Origin: Heterostelium album PN500
Lineage: Eukaryota > Evosea > Eumycetozoa > Acytosteliales > Acytosteliaceae
Direction: 5' to 3'
Assembly: GCF_000004825.1 (NCBI RefSeq)
Contig: NW_008805092.1
Location: 62,001 to 126,000, forward strand
DNA length: 64,000 nucleotides
This document shows positions 47,550 through 59,810 of the stretch, one piece after another (position 1 is the first letter of the stretch; every line of letters starts with the position of its first letter). Made by a program: the position numbers and the translations under genes. Below the pieces are notes generated by a model. It searched no databases. It saw nothing but the letters and a program-made list of their open reading frames with translations, and had not been told where the DNA came from.

Positions 47550-48357
47550 TTATACCTCAAGAGCTTTGAGGAACCAATTGTATTCACTCTTTTTCCAAAG
47601 ACCAACAACCAACTTTCTAATTAACCATGGAACTTCGCTGTTGAATGAGTTTTCAACTGCTTTATCATGTTGTGCAGCATCATTTATAAGACAAACAGAG
47701 AATTTAAAAAGTCTGTCCTTTCTTGACTGTGTTTGGATATGATTGGCTATATCGTTTTGCTTATTTTTTGGTATGGTCACTACTATAGGTAGAAGAGTTT
47801 GTTCTTCGTCCAAAAAGTGAGATACAACACAGTGTCTTGTTTCACTGAATTTCAAGCAAAGCTCTCTAATGATTCGATCGACATCCTCTATTTGATCTTG
47901 TACTGATTTTATAGAGAGAAGACTGTTGATGATATCGTTTACTTCACCTTGTAGTCTGTCCCACTCTACGTGTTGTTCGTCTAGCTTCACCAAGAGATTC
48001 TTGATGTCCTCTGATTGATCTTTTAGTATTGGAAATACTAATTCATCTTCATGGTGATGATGTTGATGGAGAAATTCGAAAACATTACGAATTGCCTTGA
48101 CCACAGTGGATATTTCACCAACTGATTTTGGATTCCATGAATTTAATTTATTCTCAATTAGTTCGAAAGCTCTAAATATTGTAGAATGTGCCTAAGGTTT
48201 TTAATATTAGAATAAGATTTCTTGCAAGCAAGTTTCAATATTTAAATTGATAGTTTACCCAAATCCAACCAGGCATATGAAAATCTTTATTGGCTAGAAT
48301 ATCAGTATAATCTGATTTAGTGTATATGAATTTATTATTTTCTTTGATAATAGACAT
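47550..48357 (-). CDS. Hemerythrin-like HHE domain protein
   Basis: Two exons (48357-48259 and 48191-47550) encode 246 aa. The His/Glu pattern of hemerythrin-like domains is visible: PGWIWAHSTIFRAFE gives the first His, FLHQHHHHEDELVFPIL the HxxxE-type site, DEQHVEWDRL a further His and Glu, and VVSHFLDEEQTLLPIV the last His and Glu. Such four-helix proteins bind a di-iron centre and serve in oxygen, NO or iron handling. The specific role is unknown. The C-terminal third, after KNKQND, lies beyond the HHE domain and is helical. The 33-codon first exon is supported by phase and by the His it supplies. Confidence 0.88.
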
Positions 48358-48732
48358 TTTGTTAGACAATTATTGTTTATTTTGTGAATATAAAAGTTAA
48401 AAATAATAATGATTGTTTGTGAATTTAAATATTAAATATAAGAATGGTTTTTTGATTGTTTGTTGAATGATTTCTATTTAGATACAACTTAATTTATATA
48501 AACAGAAAACTATAAAACTTTTTTATTAGTTTATTTCTTTAAGAAACTTGAAACTGTCAATTTTCGCATTAACATAAAAAACATTCAAACTGATCAATTT
48601 GAATAATTTTATTAATAGAATATGTGATTAAACACCACAAAATAAACATCAAAAAAACAGTCGACCCACAAAAAATAAATCTGAACATTTTTTTAAAAAA
48701 TTAAGAAATATTAAAATTTTATTAATTTTTTT
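48358..48732. other. Promoter region of the hemerythrin-like gene
   Basis: 375 bp of A+T-rich DNA between two minus-strand genes. It holds the 5' flank of the hemerythrin-like gene and the 3' flank of the tweety-like gene. Confidence 0.6.
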
Positions 48733-50651
48733 TTAATGTTTTTTTTCATTATGACATCTTTGGTTATGTTTGTTGAACCTCTTTGATGCCAACACTGACA
48801 CAATACCAACAGCAATAAGTAATATTGCAAACAAACAAGTTGGAGCAACTAATTGTTGAACATAATCACTTTAGTAAAATTACAAGAAAAATAGTTAGTT
48901 TAGAATGAGATTGTTGTTACTACGATTTCAAAAAAAAAAAGTTCGGTTAAACACTTACTATTCCTCTTCACAAAGTTGATATTCAATTGATTTTACAAAT
49001 GGCACCAAATTGGCACAGCTAATTAGTGGTAGTACTTGGTTCGACCAGATGCCCTGGAATATAAGGAGTGCGTCGACACCATCGACTGCGGTCTGACTAT
49101 AGTTTGCGATGTCTTGGTTCTTACACTGGGCTTCGCAGTCTTTGACAGATGGTAGTTGTTTGACGTGGCAGGTCACTAGTTTGCCACCGGATTGCAGACA
49201 TTGCTGTGCGTTGTTTCCAGCGTTGAACGGACATTCCGCAGGATCGGCGCCACGATAGCATCCATATTCAAAATCGTAGATCGAAACATTAGTGTAGAGT
49301 TCGATCGTTTTGTTGTTACACGCCGGCAGTCCACTGCAATCGAGGACGTTTCTCTTGACCGGTGGATGTTGGTAGCCGTCGGGATAGTCGTCGAACTGCA
49401 AGTCACACAAACTTCCGAAACCACCATCGCCACACGCCTCAGTGTACGAGCTATTCAACAATCCAGTAACGGTGGTCACCAGATCATCAAAGACAGACAT
49501 CGTGGCACTTCCATTCTGGCAGCCATTAAACACCTCATTTACAAGAGGATTGGTAAAGTTGGCTTGTGAAACGGTTCCGTTTCCATAGTTAATAGTATAG
49601 GATTGACAAAGATCGGAAATTAAGAAATTACTAGAGTAGTGGACACTGAAAGTAATCCACATCAATGGTAATATTATAATTATGATAATCGCAGACCTAT
49701 TAATTTCATTGGAAATAATTAGTACTTTTTAGGTTTAATTTAAAAATTAACAACAATATATATGTACATACATAAAAGCTAGTTGTGGAATATTAAAAAT
49801 AGAAAAAGCCAAGACACCGCATGCTATGAGAGCAAATATTAATACAACAAGAGTAATACTGTTACGATAAGTGTTATAGTGAATGACACGGTCATTTATT
49901 CCATGTGCATCTTTCTTTAGGCCAATAGCATCTTGCAAGATATTCTGAACTTGTTGGTAGAGTATCTCTTTGTCAGTGATGTTGGCATAGATTTCCAATC
50001 TTTCGAATTCCGTCGAATTCAATTGTTGTGTAATGTTATAAACCTCCTTATAGGTTTCGTCTGCTTTATCACAAATCTCTTTACCTATATTTTTTAATCC
50101 ATTTGTTAATTTAACATTTCCATGTAAACAAGTTATAAATAATGGACTTTTTGTTAAATACAATAAAAAGGAAAATAATAATTATTAATATTATTTGTTT
50201 TCTTCTTTTTTTTTTTCTATTTCTCCACTTACATTGAACATCCAACTAAAATTATAACAACAACTCTTAGTGTAAATATTTGACAATTTGTGTAACCTTC
50301 GCCAAATTGCTCGATGAATCTACCTTTGGGAACAAAGAATCCTCGGGATCCGTGACAACCACCAAACAAAGTTGATCTGCCAAGCCAAAAGAAAATAGAG
50401 ATGATGAGAATTGTGAATGCAATGATAAGTGTTACACCAGAGGTAAGGATTACAGCTTCGCCATATTTTTCATAGTCACACGATTCTATTGGTGTGCCAC
50501 CACAATAGCCTTGAGGATATTTACTCAATTTCAAATCTGATGTAAAATATGTATATTTTTGTTGGTCAGCATATCGATCGGAACCACCAAAAACTGGTAA
50601 TATCCAATTAAAATTTAACATTAAAAATATTATTTTTATTAGATTAAACAT
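48733..50651 (-). CDS. Tweety-like five-pass membrane protein
   Basis: Four exons (50651-50233, 50146-49772, 49696-48959, 48868-48733) encode 555 aa. After a signal-like N-terminus (residues 1-22) there are five hydrophobic segments: VTLIIAFTILIISIFFWLG, FTLRVVVIILVGCSIPLFI, NSITLVVLIFALIACGVLAF, a stretch containing IIIIIILPLMWITF, and the last one LVAPTCLFAILLIAVGIVSV. Between the fourth and fifth lies a large extracellular loop of about 240 aa with many Cys and N-glycosylation sequons. This is the tweety-homologue topology; the dictyostelid/plant family named after DDB_G0292058 is the close alternative. The role is unproven (anion channel or lipid-linked in animals). The last exon supplies the fifth helix and a basic cytosolic tail. 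The start is the in-frame ATG preceding the signal segment. Confidence 0.82.
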
Positions 50652-51707
50652 TATTATATATTTATATATATTTTTATACAAAGAATGATGATTGTTTCAT
50701 AATATTTTTTTTACTATATTAAAACAACAATTTTTTTAAAACAATACTATTATTTGAATATTTAAATATTAAAAAAAAAAAAGAAAAAAAGGAAAAAAGA
50801 AAAAGAAAGATAAGAAAAAAAGAATATTATAATAAATAATTTTATTTGTTTGATTTTATTGTTGGATTATTTAGTGTTGTTTGTTTGATAAATGAACTAT
50901 TTTTATATATTACTATAATTTACAAAAACAATCACAAACCATCTTAAATAACAATACCAATAACATCATCATTCTCCTCACTCTCATTTTCTCTTGTGAT
51001 AAATATCATACTGTTGTTGGTGGTGGTATTCAAGATGATGTATTATTGTTTTAATTGGTTGGTTCGTTTTTTTGTATAGTGTTGGTTTTTTCATCACATT
51101 TTTACTGTTGGTGAAAATCAAAGGTAAACATAAAAACACCACTCCTCAAACTGAAATATTATTATTTTAAAATAGATAGATTTTATTTTAAGTATATTAT
51201 TTGGAATAGTATTTATTTTTTGAACGACGAATATGTAAATTGATTATATTAATAAATAAATAAAATTAAAATCAGAATCAAATATTTTCACCCCAATAAA
51301 ATCAGACCACCACCAAATTAAAACTATTAATTTCAAATATTTTTATATTAATAGATTGACATTAACAACACATCAGTCAGTATCACTTGATCATTGAAAA
51401 TCCAAAATTAAAATTATAATAAATAAATATTTAAAAATTTAAAATTAGTAATTTATTAATTTGTTAATATATTAGTAACATATTAATTAGAATATTGTTA
51501 ATCAAATCTAATCTCATTAAAATTTTAACCAATCAGATCAATCAACTTTGTAGAATATTAAAAATATGATTTTAATGGTGGTTGATTTTTTATTTTACAG
51601 GTCTGGTGAATCCAATTGGAAACTCAGATTGCAGTTAAACTTTTGATCAGTTTGAAAATTTATTATTATTATTCTTTAAAATAAATTGTGTGTATTATTT
51701 GATTGTT
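50652..51707. other. 1.06-kb spacer with possible small exons
   Basis: Mostly A+T-rich. Two plus-strand blocks look exon-like: 51080-51123 is open, flanked by an AG acceptor and a GTAAAC donor, and 51601-51638 follows TTTATTTTACAG and ends in TAA in a compatible phase. No start exon is visible, so no gene is called. Confidence 0.4.
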
Positions 51708-53703
51708 TTATTTAGTAACCATTAAAGTACCTAAAATAGAAAAAAAAAAAAGTGTTATTACAATATGTAAATAAAAAAAATGGATAACATTTGAATTCAT
51801 ATTTACCATTTGGTACCAATCCAGCTGCCAACAATGTTGTTGATTTCATTTCTGCACTATCGTAAATCTTTCTTGGATAGGTGGTCGAAAGTTTGAAAGA
51901 TCCACTCTGTCCATTGGCAGCCAAATGTGCATGAACAGTGCTCAATGTATCGGTTGGTTTAAATGTTGCTCTAACAACTTCACCTGTTTGTAAACGAATC
52001 TAAAAGAATAAAAAATAGTATATCAGTATCACATAATAATTATTCTACACGTATCGATATGATAATACATACTTGAATTAAAACTTGATCTGGTACGGCA
52101 GTTGGAGCGGTTGGTGTTACAACTGCAGGCGCAGGTGCGGCAGCTGGAGCGGCTTCAGGAACTGGAGTACCGGTCTTCTTGGCAGCTCTCTCGAGCTTGT
52201 CTTGAGCGATCTTATCACGAATACGTTGTTTGGCTCTGAGTTCATCTTCCTTCTCCTTCTTGGCCTTTTCAGTTTCACGCTTGATCTGTTGTTCTTGCCA
52301 CTTGGTGAGTGATTCCTGTTGCATCTTGCCACTGGATCTACGAGTGATTTCACGATCAATCTCACGCTTGGCTTCGTCCTCTGCCTTCTTCTTACGGAGC
52401 TCGAGGATACGTGCCTCCAACTTTTCACGCTGCAACTTTCGCTCCTCGTCGGTCAACTGTGGATTTACAATGTCTTTTTCGTGTGCAGTGAAATCATGAT
52501 CAGCCGGATGCTTACCGGAATCCTTACAAACCTGACACAAATCATAGTTTGGACACTTATTACACTTGTATCTGATACCAACAATTTGTTGTGTACAGAT
52601 ATCACATAATGCATTATGTAAAGTTGGTTCGGATGTTGAAGATGATGGTGTTGTAGTTGATGAAGATGAATCCGTTGTTGTTGATGAAGTAGTTGTTGTA
52701 GTTGAACTATTATTATTATTATTATTGTTATTATTGTTATTATTGTTATTATTATCATTTGATAAAGGTTCATCAATATCGGGATTATCCATATTTGCGA
52801 AAATCCATTCCATGGCGGCGTTGGTCGATTCATTCTTTACGATCAAGAGTGCTTTGACCGCTCTATTCTCTGGGAATCCCATTTCCTTCAACTCTGATAA
52901 CATCTGTGGGTTTGCTTTCAATGGTTCGTTGCTGGTCTTTGGCATCTGATTCTGTAAGTCCAACAATCTAGAGGTACCAGAACCACCGCTACCTAGAGCA
53001 TGTCCCGGTGTATTGAACGATACATTCGCAGGTAGATACTTCTCGAGTGTCGATTTCAATTGACCTGGATCAGCACCTGAAAACTCTGCAACCTTCTTTG
53101 AATTCAAAAAGAATTGGAAAGTTGGCATTGCCGATACTGAACATTGTTGTGCAGTTGCCTAATTAGAGCAATAAAAATATTATCATTATAAATTAGATTA
53201 TTATTTCCATTAAAAAAAAACTAAAATGATGATGATAATCTCTTACTTCCCATTCACTCTCTTTCTTTCTCTTTCTCTTTCTCTCTCTCACTAATGATAA
53301 TCAAGTTTTGTTTATACATACACGACATTTATCAACGTCACACTTTAAAAATACAGCTTTTTGTTGGTATTGTGGTTGAGATGCAAGTTGTTCAAAAACT
53401 GGTGAAATCATACGACATGGTCCACACCATCTAAAATATATTAAATAATGATGATGATGATGATGATTAATGATTGAAATCTTTTCTTATTAAATAGCTA
53501 ATATTAATGATAAACTTACACAGCAGTGAAATCTACAATAACTAACTTTTCACCTGCTTTCTTTAACTCTGAATGCAACTGTCCATCAGATATTTCTATT
53601 TAATAAAGATTTTTTCAAAATAAAAAGATAAGTACAATTGTATTAAACTTTGTTACAAGTAAATAATAAACTAAACTAAACTATACATACCAATAACAGT
53701 CAT
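51708..53703 (-). CDS. Thioredoxin-UBA-ZZ-UBX fusion protein
   Basis: Six exons (53703-53691, 53595-53520, 53430-53322, 53158-52073, 51999-51807, 51730-51708) encode 499 aa. Residues 1-110 are a thioredoxin with intact WCGPC (31-35) and the cis-Pro of SAMPTF. Residues about 150-192 are a UBA domain (ELKEMGFPENRAVKALL, AAMEWIFANMDNPDIDEPL), close to UBXN1/SAKS1. After an Asn/Ser/Thr run comes a ZZ zinc finger (CDICTQQIVGIRYKCNKCPN, then DLCQVC). A long charged coiled coil (about 300-390) and a C-terminal UBX domain (VLIQIRLQTGEVVRATFKPT) follow. UBX domains bind p97/VCP and UBA domains bind ubiquitin, so this looks like a p97 adaptor with a redox module. The 13- and 23-nt end exons are supported by phase. 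Confidence 0.93.
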
Positions 53704-54890
53704 TTTAGTAGTATTATTATTATTATTTATAAATAAAATATGAAAAAATATTATATATTTGACAAAGTTTAAATTAAATTAAAAAAAGTGTGAACTGTTA
53801 AAAAAAAAATATACAAAAAAAAAATTTAATTTTTAATGATCAAAAACAGGGAGAATTAATAATCATTGAAATTTCTGTAGTTTTTCTTAAACTTAATGAT
53901 GCAAGTGAATTCAGGACTCATCTTGTTTTCAATGACATTATCTAATCTTTTTAATTTAAATCCTATTGATATATAATTTGATATCATTTGTTTGAATGAA
54001 AATCTTGGACATAACAATATTAAATGACAGAGAATGAAAATAAAATAGTTTCCTATCCACCAATTGTAAACAACTCAAAATAAAGTAAAATGTTGGCACT
54101 CATCATATTATAAAATATAAATGGTGAATCTATTCGCATACCTCAATTCCAGTAATTCTTTCTACCACCGTATTTTTATTTTATTCCCTTCATTTTCTTA
54201 ATTTTCATTTGAAATTCAAAAATTACTGATATATAATAATGTTGATCTTTGAACCAAAACATTGCAAAAAAAAAAATATATAAAAAAAAAAATAAAAAAA
54301 TCAAATTTTTTCAAAAAAAAAAAAAAAAAAAAAAAAAACTACCCAACAGTTTACTGACATTGTTATTTTTGTCTTTGGTTTTTATTGCGTTGGTTGTTAT
54401 TGTTGTTGAACACTTAAAATATACTGTATGTATATAAAGTACTCTTAATAGATTAGATTTACTTTTCACTAATGATTCAAAAAATATATTTTACTAATTC
54501 AATCATCTAAATATTAAACATGTATGTTAACTTTCATTCTAACATTTCTCTTTTTTTTTTTTCTTTTTTTTTCTAACACAACAAACTTAAAACATAAACC
54601 TACAAAAAGAAATCAATTATATAAAATCATTGTCATCATTATTGATTTTCATCATTCAATTAGTCAATCAATCAATCAATCATTCATCTATAATTAATTC
54701 TTATAGAATTGTATATAGATCGGTTTACTATTGTAGATTTATTAACAAATCTTTCTTTCATTCATATTTCAACGAATATAACAACATTTGCGTTCAAATA
54801 TTCAATCGAAATCAATTCAGACAATAACATTAACCAATAGCATCAAAGATATCGAATCTCATTCAGTCTGACTTCAAAATCTGTTAAACT
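53704..54890. promoter_or_regulatory. 1.19-kb divergent spacer
   Basis: Region between the thioredoxin-UBX gene and the divergent RRM gene. It has long A runs (54274-54338) and T runs (54550-54580), and TCAATCAATCAATCA repeats near 54665-54685. No coding exon is recognised. Confidence 0.5.
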
Positions 54891-57800
54891 ATGTCGATGA
54901 ACAACAGTAACTCTTTTTCACAGAATCGTGGTGGTGGTGATCTTCGAGACTCTCGAGACAATGGATCTCGAGGAGATATGGGTAGTCGTGATATGGGTAA
55001 TCGTGATATGGGTGGTCGAGACATGGGAGGTAGAGATATGGGAAGTCGAGAGCCATCAAACAAACTCTATATTCGCTTGGAAGGTGTGCCTTCATTCACT
55101 GACAAAGATCTCTATGAACTCTTTATCAAATATGGCAAAATTACAAATCATGCTTGGAAGATTGGTTTTGGATTTGTTGTATGTATCATTTCATTAATTC
55201 ATTCTCTTCATCATTATCTTTATCATCATCATATATTATCATATCATTCAACTCTCTCTCTCTTCTTTCTCTCCAATATCAAAAATCATATGATGTTTGG
55301 TCAATCACAGTCAAGTCAAACTTTGGTTTAATGTGAGCAATGATCGACTCTGTAGATTTTTTTTTTTTTAATTTTTTATTTTAAACTTTTAAAAACTTTT
55401 TTTTTGCCTCAGATGATCAAAAAAAAAAAAAAAAAAAAAAAATCTCTCTCATTCTTTTTTATTTATTTATTATAACCTAATAACTATGCAATTATTGGCA
55501 AATTCAATTCGAATCTAATCAAAAAAAAAAAAACAAAATGATGGAAAAATGATTCTTCATCTTAATCTTCTTCCTCTTCATTAAATTTTTAAAGGAATAT
55601 CAAAGTGTTAATCAAGCATTGGATGCAATCAGCCAACTTCAATCTACTATGGTAATGGGCAAAAAGATATTCATTGACTTTTCGAGTTCAAAGCGAGAGC
55701 GTCATCCAATGTCCACTATCATCACTCCGAAAGCACCTCGTGTCTACATCAACTACGACAATGAATCTACTCATCCCAATGATTTGAAAGCACTGTTCTC
55801 CAGTGTCGGTGAAATCATCCACAATCACTTTGTCGACAAGAAGGGCTATGGATTCGTCGAGTATGCCACCGTTGAAGAAGCCGAACGTGCCATCAGCCAA
55901 TATCATGGTTACGAAATTCACAATCGTAAACTACTTGTAAATTATGCAACAATGCCAGGTACTAAACCAAGATCAAGTAAGTTAATAATTTAACTATATA
56001 TTTATAAATATAAAGCTTATAACTAATAACTAATTCTTCTTTCTTCTTATTTCTAAAGGATCAAGATCTCCTCGTTCAATAAAGAGGACAAGATATCATA
56101 GTCCAAGAGGTGGTAGAAGTATGAGTAGAAGTAGAAGTCCTGGTGGAACAAGTAACAACAACAACATGAGTGGCTCCTCTTTGAACCAATCTTTTAATTC
56201 AAACAACAATAGCTTTGATAGCAATTCCAACAACAATAGCAACAACAACTACAATAATGGTAATTTCACCAATCAAAAGTCCTACAATATGAGAAGTGGC
56301 GGAAGTAGAAGTAGAAGTCCTGTCAGGGGTAGATCCAGAAGTAGATCAAACTCTCCAGATTCCAAAAATAGAATGAACAGCAACAACAACTACAACAATA
56401 ATACCAACAACGGTGGTAATAACAGTGGTGGAATGAGAGGTCGTTCACCAATCAGAAGAAACTATTCGCCATCCAAAGATAACTATAACTCTTTCATTGG
56501 TAATTCAAATTACAATTCTCGTAATAATAATAGTTCTCACATTGATAATGCCGATAAAAATCAATACCGTCCAAACAAGTATTTAAGTTCTCATAGAAGC
56601 AGTGTGAGTAACAACGATAATTATCAAGGTAGTAGTTATAATAACAATAACAATCAACAACAATATAATAATAACAACAACAATTATAATAACTACAATA
56701 ATAATAATAATAGCAACAGCAGTAATATTAGTCAACAATATCAGAGTAATGATATTTCTTCAAATCAAAATAGTAATACTTATAGCCAAGATATCAATAG
56801 TAGTAATAATACAAATCAAACATCGATAGCCAATGAAACAAAGATTTCAATGTCGAGATCAAGGTCGAGATCTCATTCACGTTCAAGACGTTCAAGAAGA
56901 TCGAGATCAAAATCTCAGTCTCGCTCAAGATCGAGATCTCCAATTCCAACACCACAACAGAGTGTCGAAGCCGAAATGACAATCCCCTACGACGAGACAG
57001 ATTCTATCTCAACAAAAGTAAACACCAATTCGCCAACTAAAGATTCCGATGACGATTGCAATCCAATGGTCTCGAGTGAATTTTCAATCACCCCAACAAG
57101 CGAAATTGCTGATATTACTCACCCAGTGGCTGCAATTACCGATTCGATCCAAGACGATGAAAAAATCAGCAAACCAAGCTATTCCACTGAAGATATTGCT
57201 GCCAGTCCCTCATATTCGACAAGCACTTCCGCTTCAAGTCACAGAAGATCACTGTCGCCAATGCATTCTCCAAATCCAAAACATGTTTCTTCGCAATATT
57301 CGACAAGCACTTCCACTTCTAGATCACACCATCCGGTCCCTTCACCCCAAAGTCAGTCTCAATCTCAATCTTATTCAACCAAAGTAAAAGAAGAAAAGAA
57401 ATCTTCCAGTCACTCGTCATCCATTCAACCATCAACGAATCATCATTCTCATAGCCAACATTCATCCCACTCTAATCAGTCTGGTGGTGTACTTGTCAAC
57501 GAGTCTATATCACAGGATATTCGTAACACCAAAGATAATATTATCAAAGAAGTTTTCATGGTAAGATTCTTTTTTATTTTATTTTATTATATTGTCAGCA
57601 AATTAATATTCATTCTATTATCTTTTTTTTATTTATTTTTTAGTTATTTGATGAAATGAAAAAACATTATACAAGAGAGTGTTATGTTCAAACCGATGTT
57701 TTGAAATCAGATATCTACAGCCACCGTAAAGATACAACCAACAAACATGAAAATACTTTAAGAAAATTTGAAGAGCAGTTATCTTTTCTTCGTAGAATCT

Positions 57801-58267
57801 CTAGTGTCTCTGAATCGAACCATTTAAATTTAAAGGACTTTCAAGGTGCTCAATCAAGCTTCCAAGTGGATATCAATTTTCTCAAATCCGATATAACCTC
57901 ATTGAAAATGGAAATGAAAGACTGCAACTCTAAGCTGGATCACGTTTTGCAAGAGCTCAGATCAATCTCTGGTGCCGTCAAGAACTGTGCTTCACAAGAC
58001 CAAATCAATTCTGTAAATACCGAGCTGAGAAGAGTAGCAGAAGCCAGTCAGAATGCATCGAATGGCTCTGTCATGAAAAAGCTATTTCCAATCGACGCAC
58101 TCTCAAACAAACTGTTCAATGTGGAAGCCAAGTTGGAATCACTCGAAACCTCAATGACAAAGCAGTTTGACAATATGAAGAACGAAATCCTCACTCAAAA
58201 TGCCATTCAGGGAATGGTTCAAGAAGATAAAAAAAGAGCACCAACAAGAAAGAAATCAGATAAATAG
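54891..58267 (+). CDS. Two-RRM, RS-domain RNA-binding protein with C-terminal coiled coil
   Basis: Four exons (54891-55178, 55595-55976, 56059-57560, 57644-58267) encode 931 aa. An N-terminal RGG/RDMG-type repeat region (repeated SRDMGNRDMGGRDMG) precedes RRM1, with RNP2 LYIRLE and RNP1 KIGFGFVEY; the RNP1 spans the 416-nt first intron. RRM2 follows, with RVYINYD and GYGFVEYAT. Then come RS-rich stretches (SRSRSPRS, RSRSRSHSRSRRSRRSRSKS), Asn-rich runs and Ser/Thr-rich segments. The last 200 residues are a charged coiled coil. This layout suggests a splicing or mRNP factor related to SR or SPEN-type proteins; the orthologue is not recognised. Splice phases all agree, and the RNP1 motif fixes the first junction. 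Confidence 0.9.
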
Positions 58268-58716
58268 ACTCTTTCCATGAAACAGCCAATCATTCTATCT
58301 CGAAATCAATTCCTTCCTACATAAAAATATTTAATGTTAATAATAATAATCATCAGAAATGTTCATCATCCATTAATTCATTCTTCTTCTTTCTTTTTCA
58401 ACTGGTAATTCAATGTTGTTCATTATTCTACTTTCACACATTATGATAGAGAGTCAATAGTTCATTCTATCAAACTTCATCAATGTTAAACTATCCAAAA
58501 GTACTTTGTTGGGTATTAAATTTTTGTCATTATAATTAAATAAAAATTTTCTTATTTTGTACAACAACGCAATTTAATTAAATTGAAAAATAATTTAGAG
58601 TATTTTATTACTTATATTATATTTCAGATGTAAATAGCTTATCTCTCTAAGAAAAAAGAAGAAGGTAAAGTATATATACAAATAATTACAATAATTGGTG
58701 TTATCTTATGTTGTGT
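58268..58716. other. Convergent 3' flanks
   Basis: 449 bp between the stop codons of the RRM gene and the terpene synthase gene, A+T rich, no gene recognised. Confidence 0.6.
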
Positions 58717-59810
58717 TTATAGATAGCTTTTCGAGGGAGGTCGCATTTCGATAAAAGGTGAAGTCGGAGAGCAATATCGTGGAGTTTGCATTGACCACAT
58801 TCTTGAACCGGTAATTAAATAATGTAGATGATCCAGCATGAAATGAACTTCTTGGTGTTGTAACGCATCATGGAACGGTGCCATCGATCGAAGAAATCCT
58901 TCCTCGAGGTGCAAATAGTCATTGACGTACTGATGGATTAAATTGACCATCTTTCTGTAGGAATCAGGTAGGTTTTGATTATTTTGGTGTTGGAAAAAAT
59001 ATAATGGATTCAAGACACCGGCGTTATCATTCACTTCTTTTTCATAGGAAACCAAATCGTTTATTAATGTCACCACAATAGCAATGTTTTCGTTCATTTT
59101 TAGCCATCTTGGGTCTGACCAAATGTATGGTTCCAAATGATGATTTAGCATGACTTCGGTTAAGGTTACACAAGGATATGCTCCAATATTAATCTTTCGT
59201 AAGAATGAATATAGTTCGATATGTGGTGAGCCACCATCCTATATTCGAAAGAAAGAATAAAAAAAAAAAATCTTAATTAGTTATTTATTTTTTAAAACTT
59301 TTTTTTTATAATTTTCAAATTATTTAAACTTACCTTGACTTTATTAAATGGGATAATTGAATCAACCCATTGAACACAACTACTTATAAATCTATTAAAA
59401 GTATCTCGACGCTTACCACACATTTCTAAGCATCTGCTCCGTAGTCGAAAAGCAACTTTCTCTGGTCCTGTGGGATTTTCAGGCAAAATACCATCCATGA
59501 AAACGATTTCCATTCTACGTACTAGATCAACACTCTTTTGATCATCATATATACCGGCATCTAGACCATCGTCAAAAGTAAAGAACCAAAGCATGAGTTC
59601 ACCACCCATTACCAAGCGTTCAAAGTCTACGTTTGGCCAAAAAAATCTAGTAAGTGACACTACATTGTTGTGTGCCATTCTGTCTCTCTGATTGTCAGGC
59701 CTCCAGACACCAAGATCTAAGCCCTCTCTGTAAACATAGTCGACATACGAAGGTTCATTGGGAACTAGATTCCAATGAGAAGGAAATTTGATTTCGTTTA
59801 AGGACAACAT
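58717..59810 (-). CDS. Class I terpene synthase
   Basis: Two exons (59810-59334 and 59238-58717) encode 332 aa, typical of the compact alpha-domain terpene synthases of dictyostelids. The Asp-rich metal motif is FDDGLD (about residues 79-84) and the NSE motif is NDLVSYEKE (N219, S223, E227). MWSMQTPRY near the C-terminus supplies the Arg-Tyr pair that senses pyrophosphate. The product is probably a sesquiterpene or diterpene made from farnesyl or geranylgeranyl diphosphate during multicellular development, by analogy with characterised dictyostelid enzymes. The frame continues upstream without an ATG; the ATG at 59810 is chosen because the protein then begins like a cytosolic synthase ([13 protein letters not shown]). 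No linked P450 gene is in the window. Confidence 0.94.
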
